A stretch of DNA of 64,000 bases from Arbacia lixula (GCA_963669155.1 OZ022587.1:2311808-2375807), one strand, 5' to 3'. Positions 34,001-43,660 are shown, numbered from the stretch's first letter. Made by a program: numbers and translations. Notes: generated by a model from the letters alone, not told the origin.

Positions 34001-35571
34001 CGTTCTGTGGGAGATCGTGACATTGGGTAATATCTTTTCAATTATATGTTACCAGAAATCGTAGGTCGCAGCTTGGTAGCAATAGCTTACCCTTGGTACG
34101 TAGCAATTCATTAACATTTTTCTTTACACCTCCTCATCATTATTCATGATATTTCTGATTTATACTCTTCCGTTTGTGTGTCCAAACGCCAGCGAATTAC
34201 ACTAATTTTCATGCCGTTGTCCTTCAAATACAAACTGACTGGTATATGTGAAGGATTGCAAGTTACATGCCTTTCTTGAATTTGTTTTTAAATTAGACTA
34301 TAAGTGACTATGAGAAATATGAAACCTATAAGTAGCAAGTTAACATTCTGGCTTTGTTGTCACCCGACAGGCGCCAGACCGTATCCAAAGATGACCTTTG
34401 ACATAGTTCAACGTGAGGTCACGCATGGTTACAAGATGCCACGCCCACAACACTGTGACCAGGAACTGTGAGTCCAGAACAGAAATAGAATTATCGAAAT
34501 ATCAAGATACAAATGTTTAACGATAATACCTTTAGTTATACTTTGGATGTAAACCTGGTAAAGATTTGAACACATTTTCAATGGGGACTGAAATTAAAAT
34601 AGCCAAAGGAAAAGTATCAGAAATGTTTCATGGTTTGCTCAATTTCGTTAACACATAAGAATACGATACATATACGTTCAATCAGCGGGAGATGGAGCTG
34701 ATTCAAACAGCTAGAAACAGAGATTTGTGGCACTCCATGATCGCCTTCTTCTCCGGATATGGCACTTAGATAGATAGATACCTACAGTGTTTGATTTAAT
34801 CGATGTTCCTGCGATCTAAATTTTGTTTTTCTTTTAGAAGGAATGTAGAGCCTCCCCCTTCCTGTTCGGTTTGTCCCTCAATAAAGACGCCCCGCCACTT
34901 TTCCTCGACAGGTACGCCATCTTGAATGGATGCTGGAAGAGGGATCCTCAGAACCGATCGAGCTTCCAGCAAATCCTGAATAAACTGGAACGCTTAATGG
35001 AGAAAGAACATGTGAGCCCTAGATAAATATAACTATCCCTTGAGACATATTTTAGAATGTCATATATTTTGGACATTCCACTAAGAAGAACATAACAATA
35101 CCCCCAAAAATTTTTTTTAAGAGTAACTTGTCCCACAAGGCCTTTCAGCTTTGTTTTAGTTCTTTTTGTTTTCACTTTCAACAAACATTTGTAAATAATT
35201 GACTGTCTCTTTGTATTGTTTTGATTTGTCAAGATATGGTATTTGTTTTGAATATTTAATAGAACAATACAAATTGACGACATGTCATGAAACCTACTCC
35301 TATAAAAGTGATATTCTAAAGCTTATCAATTCTAACTGTTGTCATATTATTATCTCGACGTGTCGAATGTTTTAATTAAGACATATTAGTGCGTTCTTGT
35401 CTACACGCTATCATGGACTGACGTTGTATTCAACATATTTGGATTTCAGTGATATGGCAAGCGATGTTCTTGACTAAAATTTCCTTTGCTTGTTGTCTTG
35501 TCTTCATACAGGTGTACTTGGAGCTAGCCAAGCTGGACGGAGGACTCTACGAATCAACAGACTTTAAATAG
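15828..35571 (+). CDS. Receptor copy B: three-Ig receptor with tyrosine pseudokinase domain (one frameshift)
   Basis: Seventeen exons: 15828-15878, 16227-16554, 17268-17576, 18126-18410, 21007-21033, 22509-22550, 24505-24648, 25127-25157, 25502-25569, 29495-29671, 29847-29951, 31261-31441, 31934-32035, 33921-34026, 34371-34467, 34912-35011, 35512-35571. All phases agree once a one-base deficit at 31287-31291 is allowed for, giving about 737 residues. Order: signal peptide, Ig1-Ig3 (to about 324), stalk (325-347), transmembrane helix (about 363-387), juxtamembrane, kinase-like domain (about 450-720), short tail. The fold is that of a receptor tyrosine kinase, but residues for ATP handling and catalysis are replaced (R484, S499, G587-T588), so it should not phosphorylate. 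It may signal by dimerisation, or act as a decoy. The frameshift, if real, truncates the protein after the hinge. Confidence 0.85.
16227..16554 (+). CDS. Copy B exon 2: Ig-like domain 1
   Basis: CGCTTAG acceptor, GTGCGTAC donor; 328 nt as in copy A. Ig landmarks are VFTCVVTG, YVWNDQ and DEGQYNCALSG; NIT is a sequon. The block SVDPAQQLF and the PPGDVMNIT loop are invariant among the three copies. Confidence 0.87.
17268..17576 (+). CDS. Copy B exon 3: Ig-like domain 2
   Basis: A phase 1-1 exon, 309 nt, with TCTGCAG acceptor and GTAAGTGTG donor. Landmarks are TAVCEVVGSRPQ, IAWTVND and LKCTTSG. It has the same length as in copy C. Confidence 0.87.
18126..18410 (+). CDS. Copy B exon 4: Ig-like domain 3
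   Basis: A phase 1-1 exon, 285 nt, with CCTACAG acceptor and GTAAGTGCC donor. Cysteines are in VTCQVSA and DYKCSAS. An extra cysteine (QIHCSTT) replaces the serine of copy A. NVT is a possible sequon. It ends NYEPG before the stalk. Confidence 0.86.
18411..21006. other. Copy B intron 4: simple repeats and a GC-rich island
   Basis: It holds an ATT/TTA microsatellite (about 19028-19166), a purine-rich tract (about 19800-19915), sequence paralogous to copy A intron 4 (19163-19380 with 6060-5835), and a GC- and CpG-rich island (about 20735-20960). No coding sequence is convincing. Confidence 0.6.
19028..19166. repeat. (TTA)n / (ATT)n microsatellite
   Basis: A long run of TTA units with interspersed ATC and AAT variants. 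Its ends contain both orientations (TTATTA and TAATAA), so parts can fold. Confidence 0.92.
21007..21033 (+). CDS. Copy B exon 5: 27-nt stalk microexon
   Basis: AAACAG acceptor, GTATGTC donor; phase 1-1. It encodes PTTTHPPNTG. Same size and phase as copy A 3624-3598. Confidence 0.74.
21034..22508. other. Copy B intron 5
   Basis: No gene seen. It contains poly-G tracts (about 21236-21253, 21795-21807), a poly-C tract (about 22016-22029), an AT-rich ATT/CAT simple-sequence zone (21840-21975), and ACGAACCT-type words near 22200-22300 that recur elsewhere (14290-14370, 35830-35990). Confidence 0.55.
22509..22550 (+). CDS. Copy B exon 6: 42-nt stalk microexon
   Basis: AAGCAG acceptor, GTAGGTGT donor; phase 1-1. 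It encodes ELFTSGPGSTATPTG, rich in Ser/Thr/Pro. Confidence 0.74.
22551..24504. other. Copy B intron 6
   Basis: No coding sequence seen. A GT/poly-G tract lies at about 24330-24360. The 24190-24320 part is paralogous to 1200-1400 in copy A. Confidence 0.5.
24505..24648 (+). CDS. Copy B exon 7: transmembrane helix
   Basis: Phase 1-1, 144 nt. It encodes an acidic and Cys-Cys outer segment (DDSVQCCG), a helix AGMVVLAVLLTISVCINVV continuing to FVL, then WRRDFNTQ as the stop-transfer. Copy A has a single Cys in the outer segment. Confidence 0.86.
25127..25157 (+). CDS. Copy B exon 8: juxtamembrane microexon
   Basis: TTGAAG acceptor, GTAAATAC donor; phase 1 in, 2 out. It encodes GEPAEKTEKIR, charged and cytoplasmic. 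Confidence 0.66.
25502..25569 (+). CDS. Copy B exon 9: juxtamembrane segment
   Basis: ATTGCAG acceptor, GTGAGAG donor; phase 2 in, 1 out. It encodes RGRDTAQEGNDTQAYEMVQS then TGN. The tyrosine in AYEMV is conserved in copy A and is a candidate phosphorylation or YxxΦ sorting site. Confidence 0.74.
25570..28364. other. Copy B intron 9, first part
   Basis: Non-coding. It holds the inverted-repeat element at 26630-27405, a match to 53425-53515 at about 26519-26640, poly-C (about 27436-27453) and poly-G (about 27936-27951). The zone 26870-27170 is unusually rich in TCTAAATCTA / TAGATCTA words. Confidence 0.5.
26630..27405. mobile_element. MITE-like element with about 80-bp terminal inverted repeats
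   Basis: The left end (26640-26725: AAAACTCTGCAGATAAAAGG, then TTTCCGACATCTG, then CTAGAATAGTTTTA) is mirrored by the reverse complement of 27400-27310. The interior has no ORF and is packed with TCTAGATCTA-like words. It is non-autonomous, of unknown superfamily. Confidence 0.7.
28412..28454 (-). ncRNA. Hammerhead ribozyme-like motif in the Penelope-like element (left arm)
   Basis: Read on the minus strand: UCAC, then core CUGACGA, a short arm GUGU...GCAC, then GAAAC-GUC and GUGA. UCAC/GUGA can form stem I and GUGU/GCAC stem II, with the conserved CUGANGA and GAAA boxes. There is one unpaired A after the first box. Hammerhead ribozymes in Penelope-like elements are established; activity here is unknown. 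Confidence 0.5.
29101..29143 (+). ncRNA. Decayed hammerhead-like motif (right arm)
   Basis: The inverted copy of the left-arm motif on the plus strand. The core box reads CUGACAA instead of CUGANGA; GAAAC-GUC is kept. It is probably inactive. Confidence 0.4.
29495..29671 (+). CDS. Copy B exon 10: kinase N-lobe, glycine loop and VAIR
   Basis: ATTCAG acceptor, GTATGTAT donor; phase 1-1. It encodes AAAYTSLNLAKQ, a linker, then the glycine-rich loop GSIGRGDFG (residues 457-465) and PVAIRSV. The glycine loop is canonical, but the ATP-anchoring lysine of VAIK is arginine (R484). Confidence 0.87.
29847..29951 (+). CDS. Copy B exon 11: kinase helix C and beta 4
   Basis: TTACAG acceptor, GTATTGGG donor; phase 1-1. 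It encodes the helix C region (NIDQSSKILSKLPSHPHVV), then TCIGYCVGK. Aligning SHPHVV with the usual HxN(I/V) motif puts serine 499 where the salt-bridge glutamate of helix C is expected. Confidence 0.84.
29952..31260. other. Copy B intron 11: (GGT)n and MITE M1
   Basis: It contains a GGT-rich run (about 30140-30350) and the MITE at 30393-31169. Nothing else is recognised. Confidence 0.6.
30393..31169. mobile_element. MITE M1 (777 bp, inverted ends)
   Basis: It begins GTATATAAACACAACAAAAA followed by poly-C and AGCAAAATAGCATA. It ends with the inverse (TATGCTATTTTGCTTAG, then TTGTTGTGCTTATATAC). No ORF. Related copies are at 43690-44408 and (truncated) 491-760. Confidence 0.78.
31261..31441 (+). 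CDS. Copy B exon 12: kinase hinge and helix E (frameshifted)
   Basis: TTGCAG acceptor. The first frame gives ASLLYELIPGG; after the five-G run at 31287-31291 the kinase frame resumes one base off as SLLTHLQTSGG, then NLLKFAWQVAKGMDFLASRR. A sixth G would restore one frame through an otherwise well-conserved exon. The 181-nt length is one short of what the phases need. The donor (GTCAATAAG) is weak. Confidence 0.8.
31934..32035 (+). CDS. Copy B exon 13: catalytic-loop region with HGT in place of HRD
   Basis: ATCAG acceptor, GTGAGCAG donor; phase 0-0. It encodes IIHGTLCAHNVLMTENKQ, then CKISDYGVASVYGINI. The catalytic Asp and preceding Arg of HRD are Thr and Gly (587-588); Asn 593 is kept; DFG is DYG (606-608), which retains the magnesium Asp. 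Confidence 0.86.
32036..33920. other. Copy B intron 13: CpG-alternating segment and tRNA-like piece
   Basis: Around 32725-32770 and 32850-32885 there are dense CGCGCGTACGCGTACG-type words. A GGTTCGAATCC B-box-like word lies at about 33551. No exon for the missing part of the activation loop is seen. Confidence 0.5.
33515..33580 (+). repeat. tRNA-like (SINE-head) fragment
   Basis: CCCGGTTCGAATCCTGG forms a near-complete T-arm with the invariant TTCGAAT loop and is preceded by TGGGTAAGGCGATG, a poor A-box-like stretch. The acceptor stem and anticodon arm do not fold clearly, so this is a tRNA-derived or chance sequence, not a functional tRNA. Confidence 0.3.
33921..34026 (+). CDS. Copy B exon 14: activation-segment end and helix F
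   Basis: AAACAG acceptor, GTAATATC donor; phase 0 in, 1 out. It encodes KPTRWSSPETMTNSACSVKG, then DIWSYGIVLWEIVTLG. SPE replaces APE; the DxW of helix F is intact. Only about 19 residues separate DYG from SPE, shorter than active RTKs, and there is no YxxxYY-type tyrosine cluster. Confidence 0.87.
34371..34467 (+). CDS. Copy B exon 15: kinase C-lobe
   Basis: CGACAG acceptor, GTGAGTCC donor; phase 1 in, 2 out. It encodes GARPYPKMTFDIVQREV and THGYKMPRPQHCDQE, the helix G region with the RTK-typical P-Y-P and Y-x-M-P-x-P motifs. Confidence 0.86.
34912..35011 (+). CDS. Copy B exon 16: kinase C-lobe end
   Basis: CGACAG acceptor, GTGAGCCC donor; phase 2 in, 0 out. It encodes YAILNGCWKRDPQNRSSFQQ and then ILNKLERLMEKEH. 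The C-W-x(4-6)-R-P/S-F motif of helices H and I is present (GCWKRDPQNRSSF). Confidence 0.86.
35512..35571 (+). CDS. Copy B exon 17: C-terminal tail and stop
   Basis: ATACAG acceptor; phase 0. It encodes VYLELAKLDGGLYESTDFK and a TAG stop. The tail is short, with two tyrosines (VYLEL, LYEST) that could be docking sites if phosphorylated by a partner kinase. Confidence 0.82.
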   Translation: MYLELAKLDGGLYESTDFK

Positions 35572-38239
35572 TCAATCTCAATGTAAAGAATTATCAACTG
35601 TGAATGAATACAAAAGTAAAATAGGGTTTGTCTACCTGAAAATGAAATAGTGTTCGATTATGTTCCATAAATGAAGTAAAACTGCATTATACTGTGTTAT
35701 ACCCGGCTCCATACTTTAGTATAGGAATGGTGAATATTACCACGGTAAACAAACAAAACTCGCAGTCGAATGGAGAGCAAAAATACGAGAAAAGGATCAA
35801 AGAACCTAATTTACGATTACGGATTAACTTACTCTGTTTCAGTTTCGAATGAACGAACATTATTTCATTTTCAGACTACCGAATCCCATTCATTTTTGGA
35901 CAACCTTTGAAACAACGGATTGTAGAAATACTGCGCCTTAGGAATAACAAAATATCGTAGCATTCGAAACTTTATCAGAAAGAAACTTCGGAATGACAAC
36001 AATGATTGAGAATACCGAACCTCATCTCATGTAATCTGTACATACATTACGGAAATTTAAGAAAAGGCAGAAAACATCCTTTGAAAATATTAAGTACTTG
36101 TTTTAGACAAATATATGTAATGACCGTGGTACATGTACTGCCTTTCTTTATCTGTGCCATGTGTGTGAATGACATTGTACGTCTTTGTCCTTTGATGAAC
36201 AGCATTTTTATTAATGGCCACATAATTGATATCATGAGCTTTTTGGATACTTTAACGATTAAATTGCCCAGATCCAATTAAGAGTATGTGTCAAAATATA
36301 AAGTCAAATATGCACATGTTTAATCGGAAAGAAGTGCACAATACATCGGTGAAAGTGTTTTGGACGTAGACGATTATACATCATACACATTGTATACATT
36401 TCACTCCCGGTCACTTGGGAAACGGCTGGCACGTCGGGTGTAGTTTGAGCTATTGTCTGAATATTGAGAGATAACATCATGATTAAAAAAAAAAAAAGGA
36501 TGGAACATTACACGGAGATGGCCATATTAGATTAGATGTCAAATTTCTTACAAGTCAAATCAACTGAATTTTGCAAAAACTGGCATTCAATATTGCGAAA
36601 AAGAAATTTTCTTCACAAAAATCAGCATTAAATGATTCATTTTACAAGTAAATGAAATAATGTACAGAAACAATTATTTCCTTTAAATGTTTATTGTTGT
36701 TTATCACCATACATGTACTTTGATATGTAAAGTGTCCTGCACATAAGCGGATTTGCTTCTTAGTAGTCCTTAACATTATTTTATGTTTGTGAATATGTAC
36801 TTTTGTTGTTTCGTTTTTATAATGGTTGAATAAATAAAATGAAATTAAATCAAATGGATTGTTAAAACGAGGTAGACTGATACTAATTGATCACCCATTG
36901 TCAATCGGTCAAAGTGTTTTCGACGTAGGCCTACCCGTAATCATCATCTATTGTATATACCTAACGCCCGGTCAATTGGGATATGACAAGCAAGTCACGT
37001 CTCGCCTGAACTATAAGGTGGATATTGAGAGACCGTGATATAATGATACAAGTGGATGAATAAATAAACGGAGATATTCTTGTTAGATAATAGGTCAAAT
37101 TTCTTAAATATCGAAGACTATTAAATTTTGCCACAACTAGCATTTAATATTGCGAGAAAAGGGGGTTTAACGAACAGTAAATTATTCAATTTACTAATAA
37201 ACGGAATGCAGTACAGGAATGGATCACTACATCGAGGTAGACTGACACAAATTCTGTGAAAATCAGTGGGAGGCCAAAAATCAAAGGTTAACAAACTGTG
37301 TCAACAATTTATCTCAATGACTAGAAATGTAATTTCTACCAAGCGTGGTAGAAAGGTGGATAGACTGAAGATATGATCGAAATCCTCTGAGATGCAAGGA
37401 GAATGAATCTTCCAACAAATGTGTACAAATTAATATGTTTGCAATAATTAGGAATTTACTCATTCGATTTCGACAATATATACTATTTTTCTGAGCATAT
37501 AGAAAATCATGAATTTAGACCAGATGAGGCTAACATGAAGGTGAAGGCTGTTCATTGATTGGATGTCGAATTGATACACGCCATATGCAACCAAATAGAA
37601 TCATTAGCAAATTGTTGAATACGAAATAGGAAATGCCTGTCATGGTATCATATTGAGCTAATATGTATAAGCGTTGTAAGATGCAATTTATAAAGATACA
37701 TAATCTCCGTATTAAATCAATTTCGAGCAATACAATAGAAACAATATTCAATATATGCACAACACAGTTATTAAATGTCACTATTGACAACTGACGTTCG
37801 TTGTGAATGCCTTTTGTATTGATTAAAATGTATCTGGATGTTAATCTCTTGAACTGTACTTTGTGGCTCTCGAACAAGCAAGGAACAAAACACAACAACT
37901 CTGAATAACTAACAAGAATTTAAACAAGATACATTTAGAGATGATTCTTTGAAGAAACACTGATTGTGTGAGTCACGTTAATCTTACATTATTTGGCATT
38001 GAGATATGTTTTTATTCCCCACTATATTTCAAAAATGTTAATGTGATTTTCTTCATAGTACATTTTACATGTTGGAGCAAGCGAAATATTTCCAGGAATT
38101 TCACCACGCAGTCGTTATTTCCCCTAACTGATCCAGGGAGGGCTTGGCCTTGTGGGAATTCAGTAGGCAGTGATTTGAAATGGCGGCAGACGGCGTCCTC
38201 CTGGCCGTTTAAGGAAAATCTTCGCATAGGACAGTGATA
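35572..38239. other. 3' flank of copy B
   Basis: No gene is recognised. AATAAA words at 36829-36838 are candidate but distant polyadenylation signals. Positions 36340-36680 and 36895-37230 are diverged direct repeats of each other. Confidence 0.45.
36340..37230. repeat. Local direct duplication (two units of about 340 bp)
   Basis: Unit 1 (36340-36680) and unit 2 (36895-37230) share ordered words: AAAGTGTTTT, GACGTAG, CCCGGTCA, ATATTGAGAGA, GTCAAATTTCTTA, CATT(C/T)AATATTGCGA. Confidence 0.65.
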
Positions 38240-38499
38240 ATTAAAGTGTAAGCAAAATTGGATATTGAGCCCTCTTGAATTTTGCCCAGGGAGGTCGCCA
38301 TTCAAAAATCGAAAAGAATATTTGTAAAAGGTATCATTTTAAAGCTGATTAAATTCTCAACAAGATGATACCAAACTCATATGGTGTTGGGGTAATTTTT
38401 TATGAAATTTTTGGGCAAAAATGTAATTTTTAAACAAAATTTCCAAGAATTTAATTTTTTCCAATTACATATTGGTTCATTTTTCAAAAATCTCTATCA

Positions 38500-39365
38500 C
38501 TAATGGACTGAAACGTTTGAAAAATTTGCCTATGTTTATGTTTAATGTAGTGTGTAAAAATGAATTAGATTTCATTTCCTGATATATAGTTACAGTATTC
38601 CAAAGTTGAACCGTTGATGTTCGCTAAAGCAGCATTTTGCGCATATCTGTCTTCCGCCATATGTTTAACACTCAACCAACTTGGACAAGTGTATCGGATC
38701 TGTAACGTCCCTATGTACTCGCCAAAAATACTTTTAACTTGGAAAATTTGGTACCATTGTCATCGACGACTACCTTAAACAGGCGCTGTTAATGAAAATT
38801 CAACCCCTACCCTCCTTTCTCTGAGGAAAAAAGGATTAAGTTGACCCCCACCCACCCCCCACCCCCTACTACGCACATAACATGTAGAACATATTCATAT
38901 CCCAATAGTTATGCTTAAATCAATGGGCGGAAAGCAAAAAAATATTTCACACTAATGAACTGAAACGTTATGGAAATTTGCCCATGTAAATGTTTCATAT
39001 TGTGTGTAAAGAAAGAATTACATTCCATTTCATGATATGTAGTTATAGCATTCTAAAGTTGAAACCCTTAATGTTTGCTAAAGCAGCATTTTGCGCATAT
39101 TTGTCTTCCGCTATATGTTTAACACGCAACCATCATGACCATGAGTATTGAATCTAAAAGTTCCTACATACTGGCCAAATGTACTTTAACTTGGAAAACG
39201 CGGTACCATTGTCATCGAAGACTACTGCATACAGACATTATGAATGAAAAATTATAAACCTACCTCCCTCCTCTGAAAAAAGGGTTTAGTTGCCCCCCAC
39301 CCCCCCCCCCCCCCCCACTATGCACATGACATGTAGAATATATTCATATCCAAATAGTTCTGCAA
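38500..39365. repeat. Tandem duplication of about 430 bp within element T
   Basis: 38500-38915 and 38940-39365 align throughout, including CTAAAGCAGCATTTTGCGCA, GGTACCATTGTCATCGA and a poly-C block. Confidence 0.75.
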
Positions 39366-39842
39366 TCGTGAGGACAGGAAATTGTTGATATGGCTCGAAA
39401 AAAATTGAACACTAAACAAAATTTACCATGAAGAATAGACATGTGGACCCTGATGTTGACATAATCTCACCACAACTACAAAATACGGTCAGTACCTGAA
39501 CGATTCTGCACATTTTGGATACTTTCCTGAATCGCGCTGAATGATAACCAATATCATTCAAACCAGCATTGTTACAACTGTGTACAATAATTTAGGGGCC
39601 TGTAATACTCATGAAATGATGGTTGCACTGGGAAGTTCATAATACCCCATAAAGCCCTTGAAACGGCAAATAAATGGACAAGTTATTGTCTTTGCTTCCT
39701 CTGCGACAATGAATGTTTCAAGTTCATGTTCAGTCAACATAATGCTAGTGAAAATGATGACATTGTACCAAGGATCTTTTCGAGTAGGTGAGGATCACTA
39801 GTCACTACTGCAATGATGTAATCAACTGCTTATTCCCAATAG

Positions 39843-40703
39843 TAAGCAAATAATCAACGTCGGTGAAGGTAATGGGACGAACTATCACTTCCGAGGCGAT
39901 CTGGATGTAGCTATCTTTCCGAAGCTTTTAGCTGAGGAAAGATAGCGTATACATTCAGATCGCCGAGGAAGTGATAGTTCGTCTCATTGCCTGAAACCAA
40001 AAGTTGATTATTTGCTTCATATTCCACATCTTATACCAACAATCTATAAAATAAATGACAATTTAACGTACAAAAGCGTTCGTGTCGGTGCGGCTACATA
40101 TTCACGCGACGCTCCGAAACCTGGAAGCAAATTGACTTTGTGCACGTTGCTATATAGGATCTACAAATTCCAACGAACACTATGACATAATGACGCTAAT
40201 TTGTAAGATTATGACGGAAAAGCAAGAAGTAATCGAAATTCTCTTACCTGTGCGGTATCGGTGAGAACATAGATCCTCCGAGAATACTCTTCATAATTCT
40301 AATAAATTACAGGAAAGTGAAATTCTAGATCAATTTTAGTACGAGGTGGTAGAGAATTACACACTTGCTTTGGTGAAATACTGTGTGGGGGAAATGGAAG
40401 GCTTGCACTGCTTTGTGCGTACGCCCGCGGCGCAGCGCGCTATAGCCAAAAAAAATAATTTCCGCGCACCGCGGTGTCGTCTGCGCCGATAGTCCGAGCT
40501 ACGCACTTTTATTTCGCGCTTACTCAAAATATTGATCACGCGTTAGGACTGTGAGGAGTGAAGAGATTAGCGAAACCAAAAAGTACTATCACCTACAGTG
40601 TAACGAACTTTTCTTCTCAGGTGATCAGATGGGAAAAACTACGCTTCATCACGCGATCAACTCTTGACCAATCATATAGCAACATTCTTAGTATGTGGAA
40701 TAT
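39843..40703. mobile_element. Foldback MITE F, copy 1 (nested in element T)
   Basis: It begins with an about 175-bp hairpin (39845-40022) whose arms carry GACGAACTATCACTTCC and GGAAGTGATAGTTCGTC. It ends CTTAGTATGTGGAATATAA at about 40703. The T sequence resumes on both sides (CTTATTCCCAATA / AGCAAAGCTAGAT). A second copy is at 57488-58064 and a partial one at 58790-59010. Confidence 0.75.
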
Positions 40704-41999
40704 AATATGATCTAGCAAAGCTAGATGAGCATCCATGGACCTACTCTCACTGAAGCCCTTGAATCCTCAAAAACTAAAACAACATCCAAAACTATTCCTT
40801 CTGCTGTCCTTGCAAACATTATCATAATTACAGTGTTACCTGGATGATCAACATGCAGTTCCTACGCGATATTCTTGTTCAAGGTGGCATTTATCAATGA
40901 AGAGTTGATTGTGTTATATGCTGCCAATTAATACTTATCATATGATGCGCAACATCAAAACAACAATAATGAAGAAGCAAGGATGAAGCAAGGATGTTGC
41001 TTACCTCAAAGAAAAGAGGTCAACATGTTCGTGGTGGTATCTTTTTGTGATGTCATAATGTATATCAAGGCCATTACAGCATATAGTGTATAGCATTTCA
41101 AAGCTATGATAAAAACATGTTTCATAAAATAGGCATGAACGTGTACGCATGTACGTATTATATTGCACATATCATGTACACCGAGGCATGCGCACTTTGC
41201 GCTTTTGATCTATAACAGGCTTGTATACATGTCCATATACTTTCATTACTATAAGGATGATCCATCTCGGTAGCAAACATGGATATGTTGATGGAGGCGT
41301 TTTGCGAGAAGAATTGGATATAATATAGTTCATACTAAAGGCATGCAGACCCGATAAGCACCGTTGCGTGTAAAACATATGGGGAAAAAATGTGTACAAA
41401 ATGCTGCTGTAGCTAATATCAAAGTATCAACTTTGAAGAGCTATAACTATGTATCCGATTAGGTAAATGAATCCAATCTTTTCAGGGATTATTAAGCATA
41501 TATCCTGGCAGTTTTTCAAGAAGTGTCTTTGCATTAGTGAGACGATTTTTTGAAATATAAAGAAATATGTAATTTATGGAAATTCCAATTGTTAAAAAAT
41601 CATATTTGTTGCCAACATAATTCATAACAATCACGTACAATCCTGCTAAATCTGATACTATGTTGTAGTAAATTTAACGCTCTTTAATATGACACCTTAT
41701 ATGATGTGTAAAAATAAACAAATCAAATGTTATCAATAAAATTCTTCAATACTACTTTTCTATTGCGGCCATTTTAAAAATGGCCGCTTTGTCTCTCCTG
41801 GGCAAATATCGAGAGGACTCAATGTCCAAATTTGCGTGTAATACATCATTCTATGTGCGTGCCAATTTTGATGCTTTTAGACTAAAATTAACAAATTCGT
41901 CAAAATATCGAGTTATGCCGCTGGACTAATATGGGAATATATTGTAGATGATAAATCATTTCAGCATTGCCTGTATATCGCTCCAATATCTAGATTATA

Positions 42000-43350
42000 C
42001 AAGAGAAGTAATGCAGTAAAATCATAAACTGGTATTTCACATTTGATGAAATAGTATTGCTACGTGTCATTCCAATTAGCAACGTGAGTGGAATGAGCAT
42101 TAAGGAAAGTTGGACTTGTTGGACTTGACTGAACGGCCTGTATAAGCTGCGTCTCACAGGAGCGATGCTTCCTAAATCCATGTTGGGCATTTGGAAGTAT
42201 TTGACAAATATCGAGATGAATCATGATATTGCTGTTGATGGTATGTTCAATGATTTTGCATATGATAGATGTCAACAAGATAGGGCGATAATTCTCTGCC
42301 TTGCTCTTCTCTACAGATTTGAAGGCAGGAAGTACATCTGCTTTTCTCCAGTCATCTGGTATCCTTTCCTGATGAATTGACGCTTGAAATATCAGTGTAA
42401 GAATGGGTGTAAGTTCTTCTGCCAATTCCTTCAAAAGCTTGGGAGACATACCATCAGGTCCAGCAGCTTTGTGGACATCAATATCATTGAGGAGTTTATA
42501 AACACGAGCTCAGTTGACTTCAATATAAGTCATAGATGGATGAGGACTGCTTTCTTTGTCCTTCATGTTGTCAATACATTCATCTTTAGTAAACACAGAT
42601 GAAAATTACGTGTTAAGAATGCTGGCTTTAAACATGCTATCAGATAGCTTAATACCACCTCCTGACTTAAGTGGAGATAACGCCTGTGGAGTCACATCTC
42701 CTTCCCTTAATGAAGCTCCAGAAAAGTTTTGGGTTGGTCTTGGAGTCAGGGCTAACTATGCCAGTCAGATAGTTATTGAAGGCTCTCCTGCACTCTGATC
42801 TACACGGTTTTTTTTTCAGTTGCTTGTATCTCTTGAAGTCTTTCTCCTTTCCAGTTCGCCTGGCTTTTTTGAAGTTCTTCTTCTCTCTTCTTGTTAGTTT
42901 TCTATTAACTCGGGTATTTATCCATGGCTGGTTGAAACAAGAAGACGAGGTCTTTGAAGGTACATGTCTATCCAGTAACTGCAGAAGAGTGGACTTGATC
43001 TCATTCCACATGTCTTCGATCGAGCTCTCTATCTTATATCTGGATGTTAAGGAATATTGAAAGGCTTTACATTCTTCGTTCATGTCCTGGATTTTGTCCT
43101 TTCCCCACACGTTCACTTTCCTCTTCCGTGATCTTACTCTTTTCGGAGTAATGCAATCTTGAATCAACAAGTGCGATATCGTGGTCGCTAAGTCCAGGAA
43201 GAATAGTGCATCCATCGATAATTGATGGTCGATTTGAAAGGAAAATATCCAGGATAGATCAACCATCTGCTGTAGTCGGCCTTGAATGTCTTCGATTGTT
43301 GTGCATAGCTGGTCAGCACCAATAATGAGGAATTTGAGGATGACGTTAAA
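42000..43350 (-). mobile_element. CR1-like non-LTR retrotransposon fragment (broken)
   Basis: On the minus strand: an endonuclease tail (LPGLSDHDIALVDSR near 43190), a linker (43130-42667; WINTRVNRKLTRREKKNFKK), then the start of a reverse transcriptase (42449-42060: DDWRKADVLPAF, KAENYRPILLTSIICKIIE, QHGFRKHRSCETQL). It stops before the catalytic YADD box, and several frame changes separate the parts. A dead 3'-truncated copy. Confidence 0.8.
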
Positions 43351-43379
43351 ATTCTCAGGAAATACTTCTGCTCATGCAT

Positions 43380-43660
43380 CCCCCCACTTCACAAGGTGTG
43401 TGTGTGTGTGGGGGGGGGGGTGGCATGTACACATCCCCCCCCCCCCTACCAGGTTTGGGGGAATGATATTTGCTTACTAAATAAGTCATAATGATGATAA
43501 TAACAGTGAAAATAATAATGATAACAATTATAATATTAATAATGATAATTATCATGATGATGATATTAATCCTCATCATTATTGTAATCGTGTTTATTGG
43601 TATTAGTCGCATTCACACGGTGAAAGGCAATTCAGACGGTAAAAAAGAGAAAATCTTACA
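43380..43660. repeat. GT, poly-G/poly-C and (ATG/ATA)n simple repeats
   Basis: GTGTGTGT with poly-G (about 43397-43422), poly-C (about 43434-43446), then an AT-rich ATGATAATA zone to about 43590. Confidence 0.8.

Larger units (their letters stand above)
38240..41940. mobile_element. Element T copy 2 (inverted relative to copy 1)
   Basis: Positions 39370-41940 match 11640-9880 inverted, and 38640-38770 matches 13480-13350 inverted. The middle part (equivalent to about 11650-13250) is missing. A foldback MITE (39843-40703) is nested in it. The segment 38500-38915 is directly duplicated as 38940-39365. Its left terminus is truncated. Confidence 0.7.
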
